Shown: positions 11,901 through 24,130 of the stretch, in pieces
Position numbering within the stretch: the stretch's first letter is position 1
How the letters are laid out: every line of letters begins with the position of its first letter
Source of the DNA: Cyanoderma ruficeps
Taxonomy: Eukaryota; Chordata; Aves; Passeriformes; Timaliidae
NCBI GenBank assembly: GCA_008694505.1
Contig: VZDJ01007749.1
Span: forward strand, 7,093,457 to 7,157,456
Direction of reading: 5' to 3'
Length of the DNA stretch: 64,000 nt
Program-made: the position numbers and the translations under genes
The notes under the pieces: model-generated
Told to the model about the DNA's origin: nothing
Seen by the model: the letters and a program-made list of their open reading frames with translations, nothing else
Database searches by the model: none

Positions 11901-12007
11901 TGTCTCTCTTGGAGGAATCTATCTTGGTGGGTGTAGGTCACTCTTAACCAGAAGATTGGGATGCTGCACTGTTAGATGGATATATGGAAAAGCCATGGGT
12001 ATCGCCC
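8961..12007. other. Unique non-coding DNA
   Basis: No gene or repeat was recognised. Open frames are at most 105 codons (11161-11478) with no recognisable translation. Sequence between 9000 and 9700 is somewhat richer in G and C but otherwise unremarkable. The region ends at the 5' edge of a CR1 element. Confidence 0.5.
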
Positions 12008-12290
12008 TCTTTTCCCAGGTAACAAGTGACAGGATGAGAGGAAACAGCCTCCAGTTGTGCCAGGAGAGGTTTAAATTAGATACTAGGAAAAATTTCTTCA
12101 CTGAAAGGGTGGTCAGAGATGGAAATAGGCAACCCAGAATACTGTGTAATCACCATCCCTGGAATTGTTCAAAAAAGTATGGATGTGGCACCTGGGGACA
12201 TGGCTTAGTGGTGGCCATGGTGGTGTTGGACTAACAGCTGGACTCAATGGTTCTAGGGCCCTGTTCCAACCTTGCTGATTCTGTGATCCC
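12008..12290 (+). mobile_element. CR1 LINE 3'-end fragment, about 280 bp
   Basis: This is a plus-strand, 5'-truncated CR1. It starts near 'cccaggtaacaagtgacagga' and follows the CR1 3' region in order: 'gccaggagaggtttaaattagatactagg', 'aaaaatttcttcactgaaagggtggtcag', 'caccatccctggaattgttcaaaaaa', 'atgtggcacctggggacatggcttagt', 'ggtgttggac', 'tggactcaatggttct'. It ends in 'gattctgtgatccc', a diverged copy of the terminal ATTCTATG octamers. Conservation is good enough to place every segment. The overlapping plus-strand open frame at 11896-12234 is a by-product. It is non-functional because it lacks both ORFs. Confidence 0.96.
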
Positions 12291-12433
12291 AACTACAGGA
12301 AAATAAAAAGTAGTAGCAAGATGATTTCATTTTTCTTAAAAATGGTCAAGGATATAAAAATAAGAAGATCATTACTTGTTGGTGAGTGATTTTGGAAAAA
12401 GTGAGCAAATATGCCAGTAAAAACGTTGTTGGT

Positions 12434-12479
12434 AAAAGGCTGGGATGTGTGTGTGGAAAAGGCTGGGATGTGTATGTGG
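12434..12479. repeat. 23-bp tandem duplication (two copies)
   Basis: Two adjacent 23-base copies beginning aaaaggctgggatgtgt lie at 12434-12456 and 12457-12479. They differ by one base (g versus a at the eighteenth position). The near-identity suggests a recent slippage or unequal-crossover duplication. It lies about 145 bp downstream of the CR1 terminus. Confidence 0.9.
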
Positions 12480-15400
12480 ATCTGAGCTGTTATGTGATGC
12501 ACTAACAGTCAGTATTTCACTTCCAGCAAGAACAGGGAACATAGCAAAGGGAAATGCTGCACTCTAATTAGGCCTCTGTTTGCATGTTTATGAAAAAGTG
12601 TGACAAAGATCACATGGAAAACATCATCAGTGCTGAATCTTTTGGGTGATGTTATCTTGCCTTTTCAAAACCAAATGCAACAGCCCCTACTAGTTAAAGA
12701 TTTTCCCCTTAGGTGCCGTGGTTTTATTTTTCTTGTGTTTCCTTGGGGTTTTTCCCAGCTTCAGCAGGGCTTTGCAAGGACATGTGAGTGAAACATGGTC
12801 ACGAAAGGGGAAGATAAGATGGTGAAGATTTCTATAATGAGATACCTTTATCCTCATTTTGCACCCTTACTGCAATAAAGATAAGATCGGGGATGAAATT
12901 CCAGGTTCAAGCCCAAAGCAACAGAATGAAGAACCCCATCTCATCTCCAACCTCAGGGTTTGCAGAGCCAACATACAGAAGTTCAAAAGGTAAATTTAGA
13001 TCTAGGAGCTGCTGAAATCAAGGGATGGGTTGTAATCTCTCTGCAACATGACTATAAAACCCCATTGTGATCTTAGTTACAACGTGTGTGGATGCAATAA
13101 CTGCGCTGAGGTCCAGAGTTGCTCTAGCTTTACAAGCGATGTATCAACCATCCAAACACGGGACACAAAGCATATTGCCCATTTAAATCTAAAAATCTCT
13201 GCATAAAATGCATTAAAACTGCATAAAACCCGCACTGCTATGTTGTTACAGAAAACACTGCCTTGCTAGTCGGGGAACTGGTACTGCCTTGTGTCTGCCT
13301 GCATGGAGGTCTCTAGACTTTCTTACTTCCATATTTAAAGATTAATGATTTTTTAGTTCTTCATACTAACTTTAAAATTCTTCAACTATGTAGGCCTAGT
13401 AAATGCTGACATTCAAGTTCTTAAAATCTTTGCTGATAACAGCAGTTATCTGAGTGAAAATTAAGGGTTTAGAGAGACTGTTTAAAACACTTTTCTTCTG
13501 GAAAGGAAAGGTCACTCCAGGAAAAGCACTATGTTAAGAAACCTTTGTACCATGGCTTTTTTTTCATATTACGACTGAAAATTTCAAAACAAGACATTCA
13601 GTGTTGTGCATCCTGGTACTATGAGACTCTTGAGAGCAGCACCTGCAAAACAGCACTTTTCACATGTGTATATGTATTATGTAAAAGCAGTTAATCTCTT
13701 CATTTTCATAACTCAGTTAAATTCTAGGAAGGCTAAAAGTTATGTTTATGTTATGATTAGCACAAGTTGTGAAAAAAATGGCTAAACCCAGGGTTCATCA
13801 TTTTTTCATCTGTCTTGTTGATGCTTGTCAATTCCCTGTAATGATGTGTCACAGTCAGATCTACTGAATGGCCAATTTTGTGAGTTTTAAAACAAGGAAA
13901 AACGCACCATAAATTTTTTACGTATTCTAAATGACTGTAAATGCGATTGAATATGTGGGACTTCCTCCAGCTTTGTTCTTTGGTGGATTGCTATTAGCTT
14001 ACATTCGAAGTCTCTGTTGGCCACACATTTCACATTGTTCTTCCAAATGTAATAATTTCTTTCTTTTATCTGATCTCCGACAGTCTCTCTGTTTTCATCA
14101 ATATTTGACAGCAATTCCCAAAGATACAATATAGTCCATTCTAATATCCTTGTGCATACTCTCTTCTCCCTTTGAAATCCAATACCTAAGCAGTGAAATA
14201 ATTTATTGTGCCTTATTTAGAATTTTATTTTTTGCATGTGTTTTGATACTGTCCCTTTGAAATGAAAGTTATTTGGAAATTTAAACCAACTGTTCTCAAA
14301 ACATAGTAATGAAATATTGTTCAGTCTGCCCCCCTTTTCAGAGATGAAGTGTTTATCACGTTTTCTTTCCATGCATTGTTTGAATATTTCTTTCACATTT
14401 TGCACCTCAAACCATAATTTTATCCAAATGTACAAAACCCAATTTACACCAGCCCCTGAAAACAAAGTTTAAAAACAATCAATCCTGCACAGATCAGAGC
14501 CACTCTGAAATCACTGGACCTTTTAGACTGAGGGATCAAAATTGGAACTGAGCTTACTTCTTCTGGAATTTTCTGGCCAAAAGAAAGCATATGTAAAAAG
14601 AAGAGAAATTAGTTTTCTGAATAATTATGACTATCAGCATTATCCCTGAATGCACAGATTTAACAGTGAAGGTGATACTTTTTCAAGCAACCTATAGAGA
14701 AGTGCTGGATTTTTTGTGCCCATCTGAAAGACAGGCATTAATTAAATGCAGGTTAAAGAGGTTCTGTTGAAGGATAAAGTGGTAAAAATACTTGATTAAA
14801 AAGCAGACTAAGTAATTTAGAAATGTATTAATATTTCTTAACCATAGAATTAAAATTCAGGATTCTGGATCATATTCTGTTGTAATGAATATGGAGATGC
14901 ACTTACATTTACAATAAGACAAATGGTAAATATAGTACTTTAACTACTAATAACAGACTTACAAATTCTCACTGTATTGAGAAAATGAGAAAAATTACTA
15001 ACGAGATGCTATAATTGATAATGATTTTAAAAATGCACTTTTCAATTGTGAGGGAAGACCAAGAATGAAATATTGCTCTCTCTAAATTAAAATAATATTA
15101 ATATACTAACCGGTATGTAAATAAGCCAAAGTACTTTATTGAAGTCCAACAATACAGGAAATAACTATGGCAGGGCTGAATACATTAACTTTTTGACCTA
15201 GCTAGAACAGGTACAGCTCTTGGAAATTAACATTAATAAGAGTTTTAACCAAAACAATTTTCAAACAGAAATTTAATTTTCATTTAAAACTAAATATGTT
15301 ATTACATTAATTTTGAGAAATATCTGTTTTGAAAAAAGAAACAAAACAAAGTCTTTCAGTAATGTCCAAGATATATCTTGATTTTAAAAGTTGACCATTT

Positions 15401-18400
15401 TTTGTTTTAAAAACCAAGAAGTTAAAAGTGATCAGCTCTTAACCAAAATACATACTCCTTTTATCTAGATAAGATGTTGCCACTGACTTCAAACATTTTT
15501 TAAATTTGTATTTCATGGGAATTTGGAGGTCTTGTTCCTTTCAAAGTAGCAGAATTTCCTTTACAATGACAAGCCAGTTCCTGCCTACTCGGTTATGCTC
15601 TTATGTTGTTCCTGGGCTTAATCTTACTCCTTCTGTTTAGAAGAAAGCTTTCCTCTTAGGCATCAAACATAAATTGCCTTTATTTTCACAAAAATATTGG
15701 GGTAAGGGTGAAAAATGTCTTGCTGCATTGCAGAAGTGGCAAATTGGCCTCTTTTTTTGGCCAGATTTTTGACAGGTCTCTGATTCTGAGTGGTTCCTTC
15801 TGTCTCCAGGACCTGAATGCATGACTGGTCTGCAGTTGGGGGTGTGCTGGCTGCCTGAGGCGGGACAATTTTGATTTTCTACCAAGAAACTTATATTTCT
15901 CAGGTAGCATACTCAAGCCCCATCCTGACTGCAAGTATAGTTTTTCCCCGTGTGCCCCTCACCAGATCTGACTAACTGTACGTGCTGTGTTTTGAAACAG
16001 GTTAACCTGTTTCATCTTCCCACATGTGGTATCATTTCTGCCTTGCCTTTTTGGGGCCCACAGAGCAACTGAGCTGAAATTGGATGAAAAGAGTTCTTTC
16101 TGGAAGGGGAAGAAACTACTGCCTGTGCAGTTCTGCTCATTTAAGGAGGGAGGAGACTGTATTTGTGGAGTTACCTGTCTCCCATCCAAGCTGCAAGGGA
16201 TTCCAGCAGCCTGAGCCATGGCATTCTCTGTGCATTTCATTTCCATGGATGCTGAATATTCCCATAGGATTCCCTGAGTTCAGTGACCACTGGCTCAGTG
16301 TTTGTCTGCGTTTGCTACCAAGAAGTAGCTTCTTGCAACCTGGTTCTCACCTGGCAGAAAGGATTAAATATTTCTGGACCAATGTTTCCTCTTCAGGATC
16401 AGGTCCCTCAAAGAAGAGAAAAGGTTTTGATTTCAGGTATTTAAAGAGTTTCACAAAGTTCCATTTTCTACAGCAGTTCCTGTTTTGGAGTTCACTGGTT
16501 CAAACAAGAGCTGTGAAAATAATTATGTAAGAATTGAGTTTTCAATTCATGTGTCAAATAATGTTGAATTTTACAAAAATTCCTAGTATTAGGGCAAGAG
16601 GAAGAAAGAGTTTATGTGCAAAATGTACAGTGAGATATAGTACAGGAAGTATCTGCTATCCCTCCACTCACACCACAGCTTCTGGGGAGAAGGAAAGGGG
16701 GGAGAGGGCTTGGTTTATTTATAATTTACATTCTTTCCACTCTTCTTTGGTTTCCTTTTCCTTATGTTGTTCTTTTACCTAGTGAGCACTGTATCAGTCC
16801 TCTTAAACCTTCCAGAGTTTGGGAGAGCCTGCTCATTTGAATCAACATTGATGAACTCTTTGGGGTTTGGGTTTAGGGTTGTGCAGAAATGCTCAAAAAA
16901 TTGTAAGGAAACAAGAGAATTTGTGTAATTTCTAAACCCATGGGTCTCACGATGATGTGAATTAGCAAAATCTAATGTATGACTGAATGTATGGCACCAG
17001 GGATAATGCAAACGAATGTGCTAGATGGGAGAAGAAATGAATGCTGGACTGAGACTGGCAATGCTGGCAGAATCAATAGTATTGGCCATGAGAAGAGACA
17101 AGCAGAAACAGCCTGAGAAAGCAATGTTTATTCTCTTGTACTTGCTTGGCTATCCAGAATGAAGAAATATAAAAAACTGATTGAAAAGGAAAGAACAAAC
17201 ATTCCAAAACTGAAAGCACGTTTTGAGCACCTTAGAGAAAATTCTTGTTCAAGGGTCGAGTTTGTTCATCCTGCCTGTGTCTGAATGGGTTTGCCCACCT
17301 TTAATTTGCATCATATGTTTCTACTTGTGTACAGTGAATCTGAATAGCATATTGCACAACATGATTGCCATAAACAAAGTCTGGAAAAAAGTTGAGAATA
17401 TCTAAAAAAAATTATTTTAATTGAATCAGAATTTTAATGTTAACCAGTCAATATTATAGGAATGGCCATTAGCACAGCACAGTTTGGTTTGCTGTTTGTT
17501 ATGCGCGTCCACTTAGTGATGCTTTTCTTCCTGGAATGGAAAACTTCTATAGCACTAAATAAATTTGGGACCTTGAGCTTATATTTTGGCATCTTTTCAA
17601 TGAATTCACCACCCAGCAAGTTTCCAGGGTCACAATAAGACTTAAAACTTCAAAAACATGTTTCTTTGTTATTTTTTAAGCTTGTACTCTGACAGTAAAT
17701 TATTTACGACATCTTTTTGGAAGTGAAATGTTGCATGTCTCTATAAAGATTTTGACTTTTTTTTATTCAGTTCCAAAAGATAGAACAAGAACGTATGTGA
17801 GGAGGCACAAAAACACAAAGAAAAGTTATCCCAAAGATACTAAAACAATTTATTTGAGCATGGTGATGGTGTCAAGCAGTAGAGCACTGGGTGTGCACTT
17901 TCTGTTTTGTTTACATGAAAGTGAATTAAAAGAAACAAAGTATTCTGAAAGCTCAGCAAGCTCAGTGTTTCGTGTGCTTGTCTGTGCATATGAATTTATA
18001 GCATTATAATCCTTCACATGCCTGATTTATGGTACTTAACATGGAGCTGGTTGGGTTTCTTGATACACTATGAAAAAAATTGTCACATGGTGTTTTGTTG
18101 TGCTGTAGGTGAAACTCTTTCCTTTTATTGTAAATCTTCAAAGAATGCCTAAACAAACCCGACTTGCAGAGTCCTTCTGGACCTTTCATTTTTGGTCTGC
18201 ACTGGAATATAAGGTCATCCTAAATCTCTGCTCCTAAAGGCTATAAAAAATCTTCAGTGTGTAAGAAAAATTTTCACCCACTAAATAAAAGTGACATTTT
18301 GATTCTTCTTCCGCTCCCCTCCTATTCTAGGGTAAATAGAATTATAACTATTTCAAGCTCGATTTAGACCTGGCAAATGCTTAAATTACATAATGTAAGA

Positions 18401-18963
18401 AGGGTGGAGGAGTTTTTTCATCAGTTCAGAATTAAAAAAAATAAACTTATAGGACTGCTCTATTTATATCATGGCATGTAAAAAGATAAGAAAGGGAATA
18501 GCAACTTCAGCAGAAAACTTCTGTAGGAGAAGAAGGTGTCCGATGGAGAATTTCACTCAGCATTAGTTACTTACAAAGGACTGATTCTCTGCCAAAGTAG
18601 TTTACATATGTTTCCCAGACCTTACTAAGTCACACTCTTACTCTGTGCCCATTTCTCAGGAAATAAAACATTCTAGGTCTGCTTCTAGAGATTGTCAGTG
18701 CTCTCTAACTGAGGTGTTGTAAAGGAACATGTTCAAGCCAACTGCAAACACCTCAAAAGACTTTACATGGCCCAGCACAAACCCAGAGCCCAGACAGCTG
18801 CTGTAAACTGCCATAGCTCCACTGACCTAAGGGACATCAGAGGTGGACATTTGACCTTTCTTGTTGGACATAATCTTTGACAAAAACTAACTGTGGGCAT
18901 CATGGTCAAAATATTTAGGGAAGGGAAGTCAGGTGATGTGTCAGGCTTTTCCTTAGCCTCATC

Positions 18964-18982
18964 TATATATATATATATATAT
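18964..18982. repeat. (TA)n microsatellite
   Basis: About nine uninterrupted TA dinucleotides lie inside unique sequence. It is a probable length-polymorphic microsatellite with no other significance visible. Confidence 0.9.
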
Positions 18983-20744
18983 GAGACAGCAAATCAAACT
19001 GAAATCAAATCCACAGGCAGGTCTGCTCCTGCAGTCTTTACTTATGGTATCTCATTAATTGAAGTAAAAAACCATACAGTCACTACTCCTTGGAGCTTGA
19101 TGTGTTTCTCTCAAATGGCTTAAGAAATTAGGCTTTCAATGTATCTGTCTAACACATAAGCTGGCACTTCCTGACTTGTCCAATCCGAAGTACCTGTCTT
19201 ACACACATCATCCATCTTCATGTGAGTGAACTGTCTCTGCTCTCTGAGAAGTTTGGAACGCTGGCTTAAACATTTCATGGAGTGAAATCTTGTCTTTTTC
19301 TCCACAAAAAGAATAGGCCTTGCTATAAAGCACTGTAGGGACAAAATTCTAGTCACAGACCCGTATGGGTCACCAGCCCTTGAAATGCTGTCTGTGAGCA
19401 CTGCTGGGCCCACCTGGGGCCCTGAGTCAGGATTTCTACCTGACCACACAGTACACAACACCTCAATCCAAGCTAGCTTGCCCATTCTGCATAGTTTTGC
19501 CCTCTGGGGTGTGGACAACCCCTTTGGGTGCATTAGAGTTATCTCCATGGCTGCTAGATTAAGGAGTGTGTCAGAGGTACACCTCAGCTCCACATCCCAA
19601 TGAAGAGATTTAAAATCGCAGGAAAGGGACTGACAGCTGGTGGCCCAGCTGTGCAAAATCCTGACAGGATCAGCTCAGCCTGATCCTATGGCAAGCTGTG
19701 GTTATGCAGGAGCACATGAGTATTGAGGAGGGTTGGGTTCTGGGAAAGGAAAGCAGGAAGAAAAGTGGGAAAATATATCTCTGAATTGCAAGGCTCCTTA
19801 ATGTCTTTCTCAGTTTCTGTCCTGAGTGATCAGGGCTATGAGAATGCCTTGGGAAACCAAGAAGTGGTCTGACTTTTTTTAAAGGAAATAGCACAGGACA
19901 TTTTAGATATATATAACCTTTCCTAGCTGCTTCACGGAGGAAATGATTCCTAAGTATCCCTTATCTTAAAATTAAATAGGTGACGATGGGAGAGAAACAG
20001 AACAGCTGTTTAGGGTCTGTACTGAAAGAAAACAGAAAGGATTGTGTTCTTCTATGCTGTCCTGCTGCTTTAAAAAACCTTTTATAGGCAATTAAAAAGT
20101 GAAGTAGTGATAATAGTCTGACAAAATTCTTCCTTATCTTTGCTCCCTGACTTTACGTATCACTGCAGGAAGACCAGTTCACAGCTTGACCATATCTTAG
20201 GTTGCAACATATGAATCACTATTCTCCAAAGAGGTATTATTTACTTAAGAGTGATTAACAGGGATAAGAAGGGTCAGGGTGTTCCACTTCCACTTCGTGC
20301 TGTTAGATGAACTAACCTGATGATAGGCATAATGCAATGGGTCTGGGAGAGCTGTACTATGTGCTAAAATGATCCCGTGCATTATCAGATCTTACCTACC
20401 CTTGTTTAAACTAAACAAATTTGGCAGCTACTCAGTTACATTTTCCATATGGTGCAGTATCTTCTGAGCAGCAACTTGAATCAGCCTTTTTGAAGCCATA
20501 TTTTGAGTTATTTTACTGCTATCCATATTTCTCTCAACAGTGAATGTTGAGTGCAATAATAAAAAAAACTCTAAGGAGACTGTGTGTTGTAATTAGTCTG
20601 TTCTTGTAGCTATTGTTATTATTAATTGGAAGACCCATGTGATACCCAGTGGGAAAAAGCCAAACAAACAAGCCTTTGAAAGACCATTTCATTTTAAGAA
20701 GGCAAACAAATTACATCATTTGACTTAAAAAGAAGAAAATGGAT

Positions 20745-20845
20745 GGATCTGATTCTCCACTCACCCATGTCATTTTTCTACCAGAGTAACACAGCTGATG
20801 TTAGCAGAACTTTCCCTAATTCACACCAGGATGAAGAACAGAACA
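20745..20845. repeat. Putative ancient amniote foldback-type repeat
   Basis: The segment runs 'gatctgattctccactcacc', then 'taccagagtaac', then 'ctgatgttagcaga', and ends 'attcacaccaggatgaagaacag'. From memory this resembles an old, self-complementary interspersed repeat common in turtle and crocodilian genomes. That repeat has the layout 'gattctcc..acaccagtgtaa..agtaact..ttacaccag..gaatc'. The order and spacing of the words fit, but identity is low, as expected for a repeat predating the bird-crocodile split. It has no coding capacity, and the family name is uncertain. Confidence 0.42.
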
Positions 20846-21837
20846 GGGGAACAGACACAGGGTGTGTATTTATGCAAGCCTTTCAACATCAGTTCTGGGA
20901 CGGGAGGGTGATCAGAGTTTGGAAGCCAACTCTGGAAGCTTTTCTGAGGACACTCAGTGTGAGTGCATTTGCTCAGCCCATGTAGGGTGGCTATTTTCTG
21001 GAAGAAAGACAGGGTAGAAAGAAATAGAAGAAGGGTGAAAAATAGTTTAGATTTGGAAATGCTGGATGTGAAACACATGTCACAGGATGACACAGTGGGA
21101 TGACAGACTGGATGAACATTGAAGGAAGGAACATAGGAAATAATGAGTTGGGGGCCCATGTTTTTTGTTGGCGTGAGCTTACACTTTATTCTCTTCCTTC
21201 CAGCCTCCTTCCCAAACTCTGCAGGACAATATCCTGATTTCGGTACAACTCCTCAAAAACCTGGAAGCGTGACTGGAAAACCAGATCATTTTATCCACTC
21301 ACATGGGAACTGGCTGAAATAAAATGTACAGCAAGCCATTCTCCAATGACTTGTGATGTGAGAACAGGGAGTATGGGGAATGGGCAATAGTGATGGATTC
21401 ATTCCTTGGCAGATCTTCTTGGCCATTTCCTTCCACACTCTACAACCCCAGGGAATTTGACAGCTCAGCTCCTCCAAGCCTCTGGAAGTTTTGTTGGAGC
21501 AGGAAAAGTTACGCCAATTTCTGCTCTTTGCTACACCAACCAATGCTTTCATCTAGAGCACATTTTTATCCAGAAAGTGTTTTTTTAAAATTGTCTACTC
21601 AAAATGCTTTGATTTTTCTCAGAGATTTGAAAGATGTTGCATGCTGACCCCATGATGACTTCCATTCATGAGCTTTTAATATATTTTTCCTCTCTATCCA
21701 TATTTTAATCTCAAAACTCATTCAGCATTTCTTCAGGTTCCTTCCAGTCTCTGCCAGGTCACTGAGGAAATCCTGCTCATTAGATTTGGTCACCCGTAGT
21801 GTGAGAACTTCACCTCAGAATAATCTCTACAGCACAT
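20846..21837. other. Unique non-coding DNA
   Basis: No gene or repeat was recognised. The minus-strand open frame of 112 codons at 20821-21159 overlaps the ancient repeat remnant and is not a gene. The remainder is ordinary AT-rich sequence. Confidence 0.5.
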
Positions 21838-21838
21838 T

Positions 21839-21863
21839 TCCCTGTCCCTTGCAGGGACAGGGA
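21839..21863. repeat. 11-bp-stem hairpin with 3-base loop
   Basis: TCCCTGTCCCT (21839-21849) and AGGGACAGGGA (21853-21863) are exact reverse complements with the 3-base loop TGC. The stem is GC-rich compared with its surroundings, so it stands out. It lies 14 bp upstream of a perfect CArG box. It could be a cruciform, an RNA stem if transcribed, or a dimer site, but no specific role is known. Confidence 0.85.
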
Positions 21864-21869
21864 CTTCAT

Positions 21870-22145
21870 TTCCTGACCATATTTGGTTAATCATTTTATC
21901 AATTAGGCCAGAAATGTTAATGCTCTTTGAAAAGATCATTTCCTTTAGCTGGAAAGAGTTTCTCTGGTTTAATTAGCAGTACAGGAAGCAGTTCTGCATT
22001 GATATGATTATTTATTATTTCCTATTAGTAAGCAACATATCCTGTGATAACTTTCATAATTAGTGGATCAAGTGTAAATTTCATGAGAATGAACGTCATG
22101 GCCCTCACTTTTGGTTCAAAATACAAAGTGCAAAAATAGTTTGAA
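21870..22145. promoter_or_regulatory. Candidate conserved non-coding element with CArG box
   Basis: This is repeat-free AT-rich sequence with many ordered motif-like words: ggttaatcattttatcaattagg, ggtttaattagcag, tcataattagtgg. A perfect serum-response-factor CArg-type sequence CCATATTTGG lies at 21877-21886 (consensus CC(A/T)6GG). No coding potential is visible. The texture resembles vertebrate enhancers or conserved elements, but no comparison has been run, so this is a suggestion only. Confidence 0.3.
21877..21886. promoter_or_regulatory. CArG box (SRF-type site)
   Basis: CCATATTTGG matches CC(A/T)6GG exactly. Such 10-mers occur by chance roughly every several kilobases to tens of kilobases, so occupancy is unproven. 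Its position beside the 21839-21863 hairpin and inside a conserved-looking block makes it worth noting. Confidence 0.4.
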
Positions 22146-23190
22146 GTCAGATGTCCTTCCTCCAAAGCACCTTTGGCATTGTGTTCTTATGTGACTTCAT
22201 AAAGTATAAAAAATAGCAAAAACGCATTTGTCTTGTGTTTCTGTTAGCGTTCCCCTAAGCTGGAATACACAATATTGAAAATATCCCTGTGCCACTATCC
22301 TTTGCCAAAGGGATAACCACAAGGAAAGAGGCCAGGGCGTAGAATGCATCCTTCAAACACGACACCCATCTTATGCTAATACTGGAATATACCAAATTAT
22401 CTGCACTAATCTGATCCTTAGGTCGGGGGGGACAGGATTCATGACAAAGAAGAATTGGAAATTTTGGACCCCCCGCAGTGGATCACTCTGTGCTCTCATT
22501 TCATTGGCTACAAAAGGAACAGGAAAAAAGTACAGGGACATGATACTGTGGTAAGGGCAAACAGAAAGAAACTGAGGTATGGTTATGTTTAAAAGTGATA
22601 AAAGAGAAAAGAATAGGGTGTTTTCCAGGAATTTTCAGGCACTTCTTTTTATTTTGGAAAGCTGTAATTAAAGTTGCACTCATCAGATGTTTGTGGTCAA
22701 TGAATTCAGCACTCTATCTTCAGAGCAAATCTCTGGATTCCTCTTCTCTGCACGGAGACCGGAACAGTGTTTCTTGGAAACACTCTTAGAGAAAAGCTCT
22801 GTTTTCTCAATCCTTTCTGCTGAAAAGCCATCATTTTTCACCTAGGTCTGCCCCTCCTCAGCTTTGCAGAGGGGGACTGCCTGCTTTGGGATTAATTTCT
22901 CTTTGGGAACGGTGGGCCTGGTTCATGCAATCTAAAGGTGGTCTGGGTTAAGTTGAACACTCAGGGATGTGCTCTGGGGCTGATGTGTGGATTGACTGTG
23001 TCCTCCTCTGACACACAGGCAGAGTCAGGAACAGTTTTTATAGACTAATTCTTCCAGCCTTCATTTCTGTTAATTTTCTCTGAAGTTTTTGAAGCCAACA
23101 GAGTCAAGCGCTGTCTCAAGCATTCTAGGTATTATACCATTGTTGGTACTTTGCCATTTAAAGTAAGAAAGTTTCCTTTTTTTTGGCTAG
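22146..23190. other. Unique non-coding DNA
   Basis: No gene was recognised. It includes a run of seven G at 22425-22431 and six C at 22469-22474; CGGGGGG and CCCCCCG could pair across a 38-base loop, but such a short stem is weak evidence. The remainder is unremarkable. Confidence 0.5.
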
Positions 23191-24130
23191 TGACATGAAT
23201 TGTCTGTAAATGCATCCCATACTTGCGTGAGGCTTTTTGCCATTTTTACCAGATGGAAATTTCATATCTAATTTAATGTCCATTAGGTCTCTTTCAGTGC
23301 CACTGCGTTCCAAGTATCTCCCTCCTATGAAGTTCATATTAACTGCCTGCCTGATCCCCCCGTCCCACTGTACAATTATCCACCCCCTTCCTCTGCCTAA
23401 AGACCTTAAAACAAAACCTGGAATTACATATATGCACATTCAGTGCCGTGCACTCCTGATGCTTGTGTTGGATCCACCGACACCTGGTGAGAGCAGGCTG
23501 TGCTGGGATCAACAATGGATAAACAAGAGGCCTGCTGGAATCTATGTTTTCCTACTGGAAAAAGAGGAGGGATCATGCCAAGAGTGAGAAGCAGCGGGGT
23601 CACAATTCTGTTTCCCTCAGGAGCTGACAGTGATGAAAAAACATGTATGGCTGCTGCAGGCGTTCCTGCTCTGGCCAAGGTGGAAGCAGATTTTTTCCAC
23701 TTCCTTGCACAGCACAACCACTCCATTAAATTAATAATCCGACCCTCAATGCTGCAGATGACAGAGGAGGCCTTTGAAACCTGACTGAACAAATGCTTCC
23801 AGCACGCAGTGAACTCTCAGCACACACGGATCCTCTCTCCATCACGGAAATCATTCATTAGCCTGAGCTTGGATATCCCGCTGGTCCGGGGGCCAGTGTG
23901 CAGCTTGTCATCAGGAGCTTGCTGGGGACTGGTTTGTTTTGTGCCCGTGCATTTTTTATTCCCTTCTGCCTGCCCCTTCATTAAGCTGTTGTTTCTGGGA
24001 GAGGGGTTCAGACCCTCCCAGGAGTGCAAGGGCCAACTTATCTCGCAGCAGGGGGTGGGAAACGTGCTCACTGCCGGCTCAGGTTCTAAACACAGAGTAG
24101 GAAAGGAAATTTGTCTTCTACAAATTATAG
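23191..24130. other. GC-richer unique block, function unknown
   Basis: The block is denser in G and C than the surroundings, with scattered CpG (for example around 23880-23900 and 24040-24075), and is open on both strands in stretches of 93-123 codons. No translation is recognisable, and long overlapping frames on both strands are expected at this composition. The segment around 23700-23870 contains TAAT words between GC-richer words and could be a conserved regulatory element. A partial match to the CTCF core (cagcagggggtg) lies near 24046. Confidence 0.3.

Larger units (their letters stand above)
12291..20744. other. Long unique AT-rich non-coding stretch
   Basis: About 8.4 kb without a recognised gene or transposon. 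The sequence from 14.6 to 15.5 kb is particularly AT-rich. Open frames up to 178 codons (minus strand, 19120-19656) do not resemble known proteins. Listed separately are a 23-bp tandem duplication at 12434-12479 and an AT dinucleotide run at 18964-18982. Blocks at 16.0-16.5 kb and 19.3-19.7 kb are mildly GC-richer, without recognisable content. Confidence 0.5.

Noticed and set aside
11896..12234. 112-codon open frame over the CR1 at 12.0-12.3 kb
   Set aside because: It reads through the non-coding 3' region of CR1.
16855..16880. Telomere-like words (gggtttgggtttagggtt)
   Set aside because: Only one true TTAGGG unit is present, so this is not an interstitial telomeric array.
19120..19656. 178-codon minus-strand open frame
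   Set aside because: No family resemblance, no start or splice context, and composition is like neighbouring non-coding DNA.
22424..22475. G7/C6 runs as a hairpin
   Set aside because: Only 7 bp of stem around a 38-base loop, which is easily due to chance.
24046..24058. CTCF-like core 'cagcagggggtg'
   Set aside because: Partial consensus only; it needs matrix scoring and was not listed as a feature of its own.
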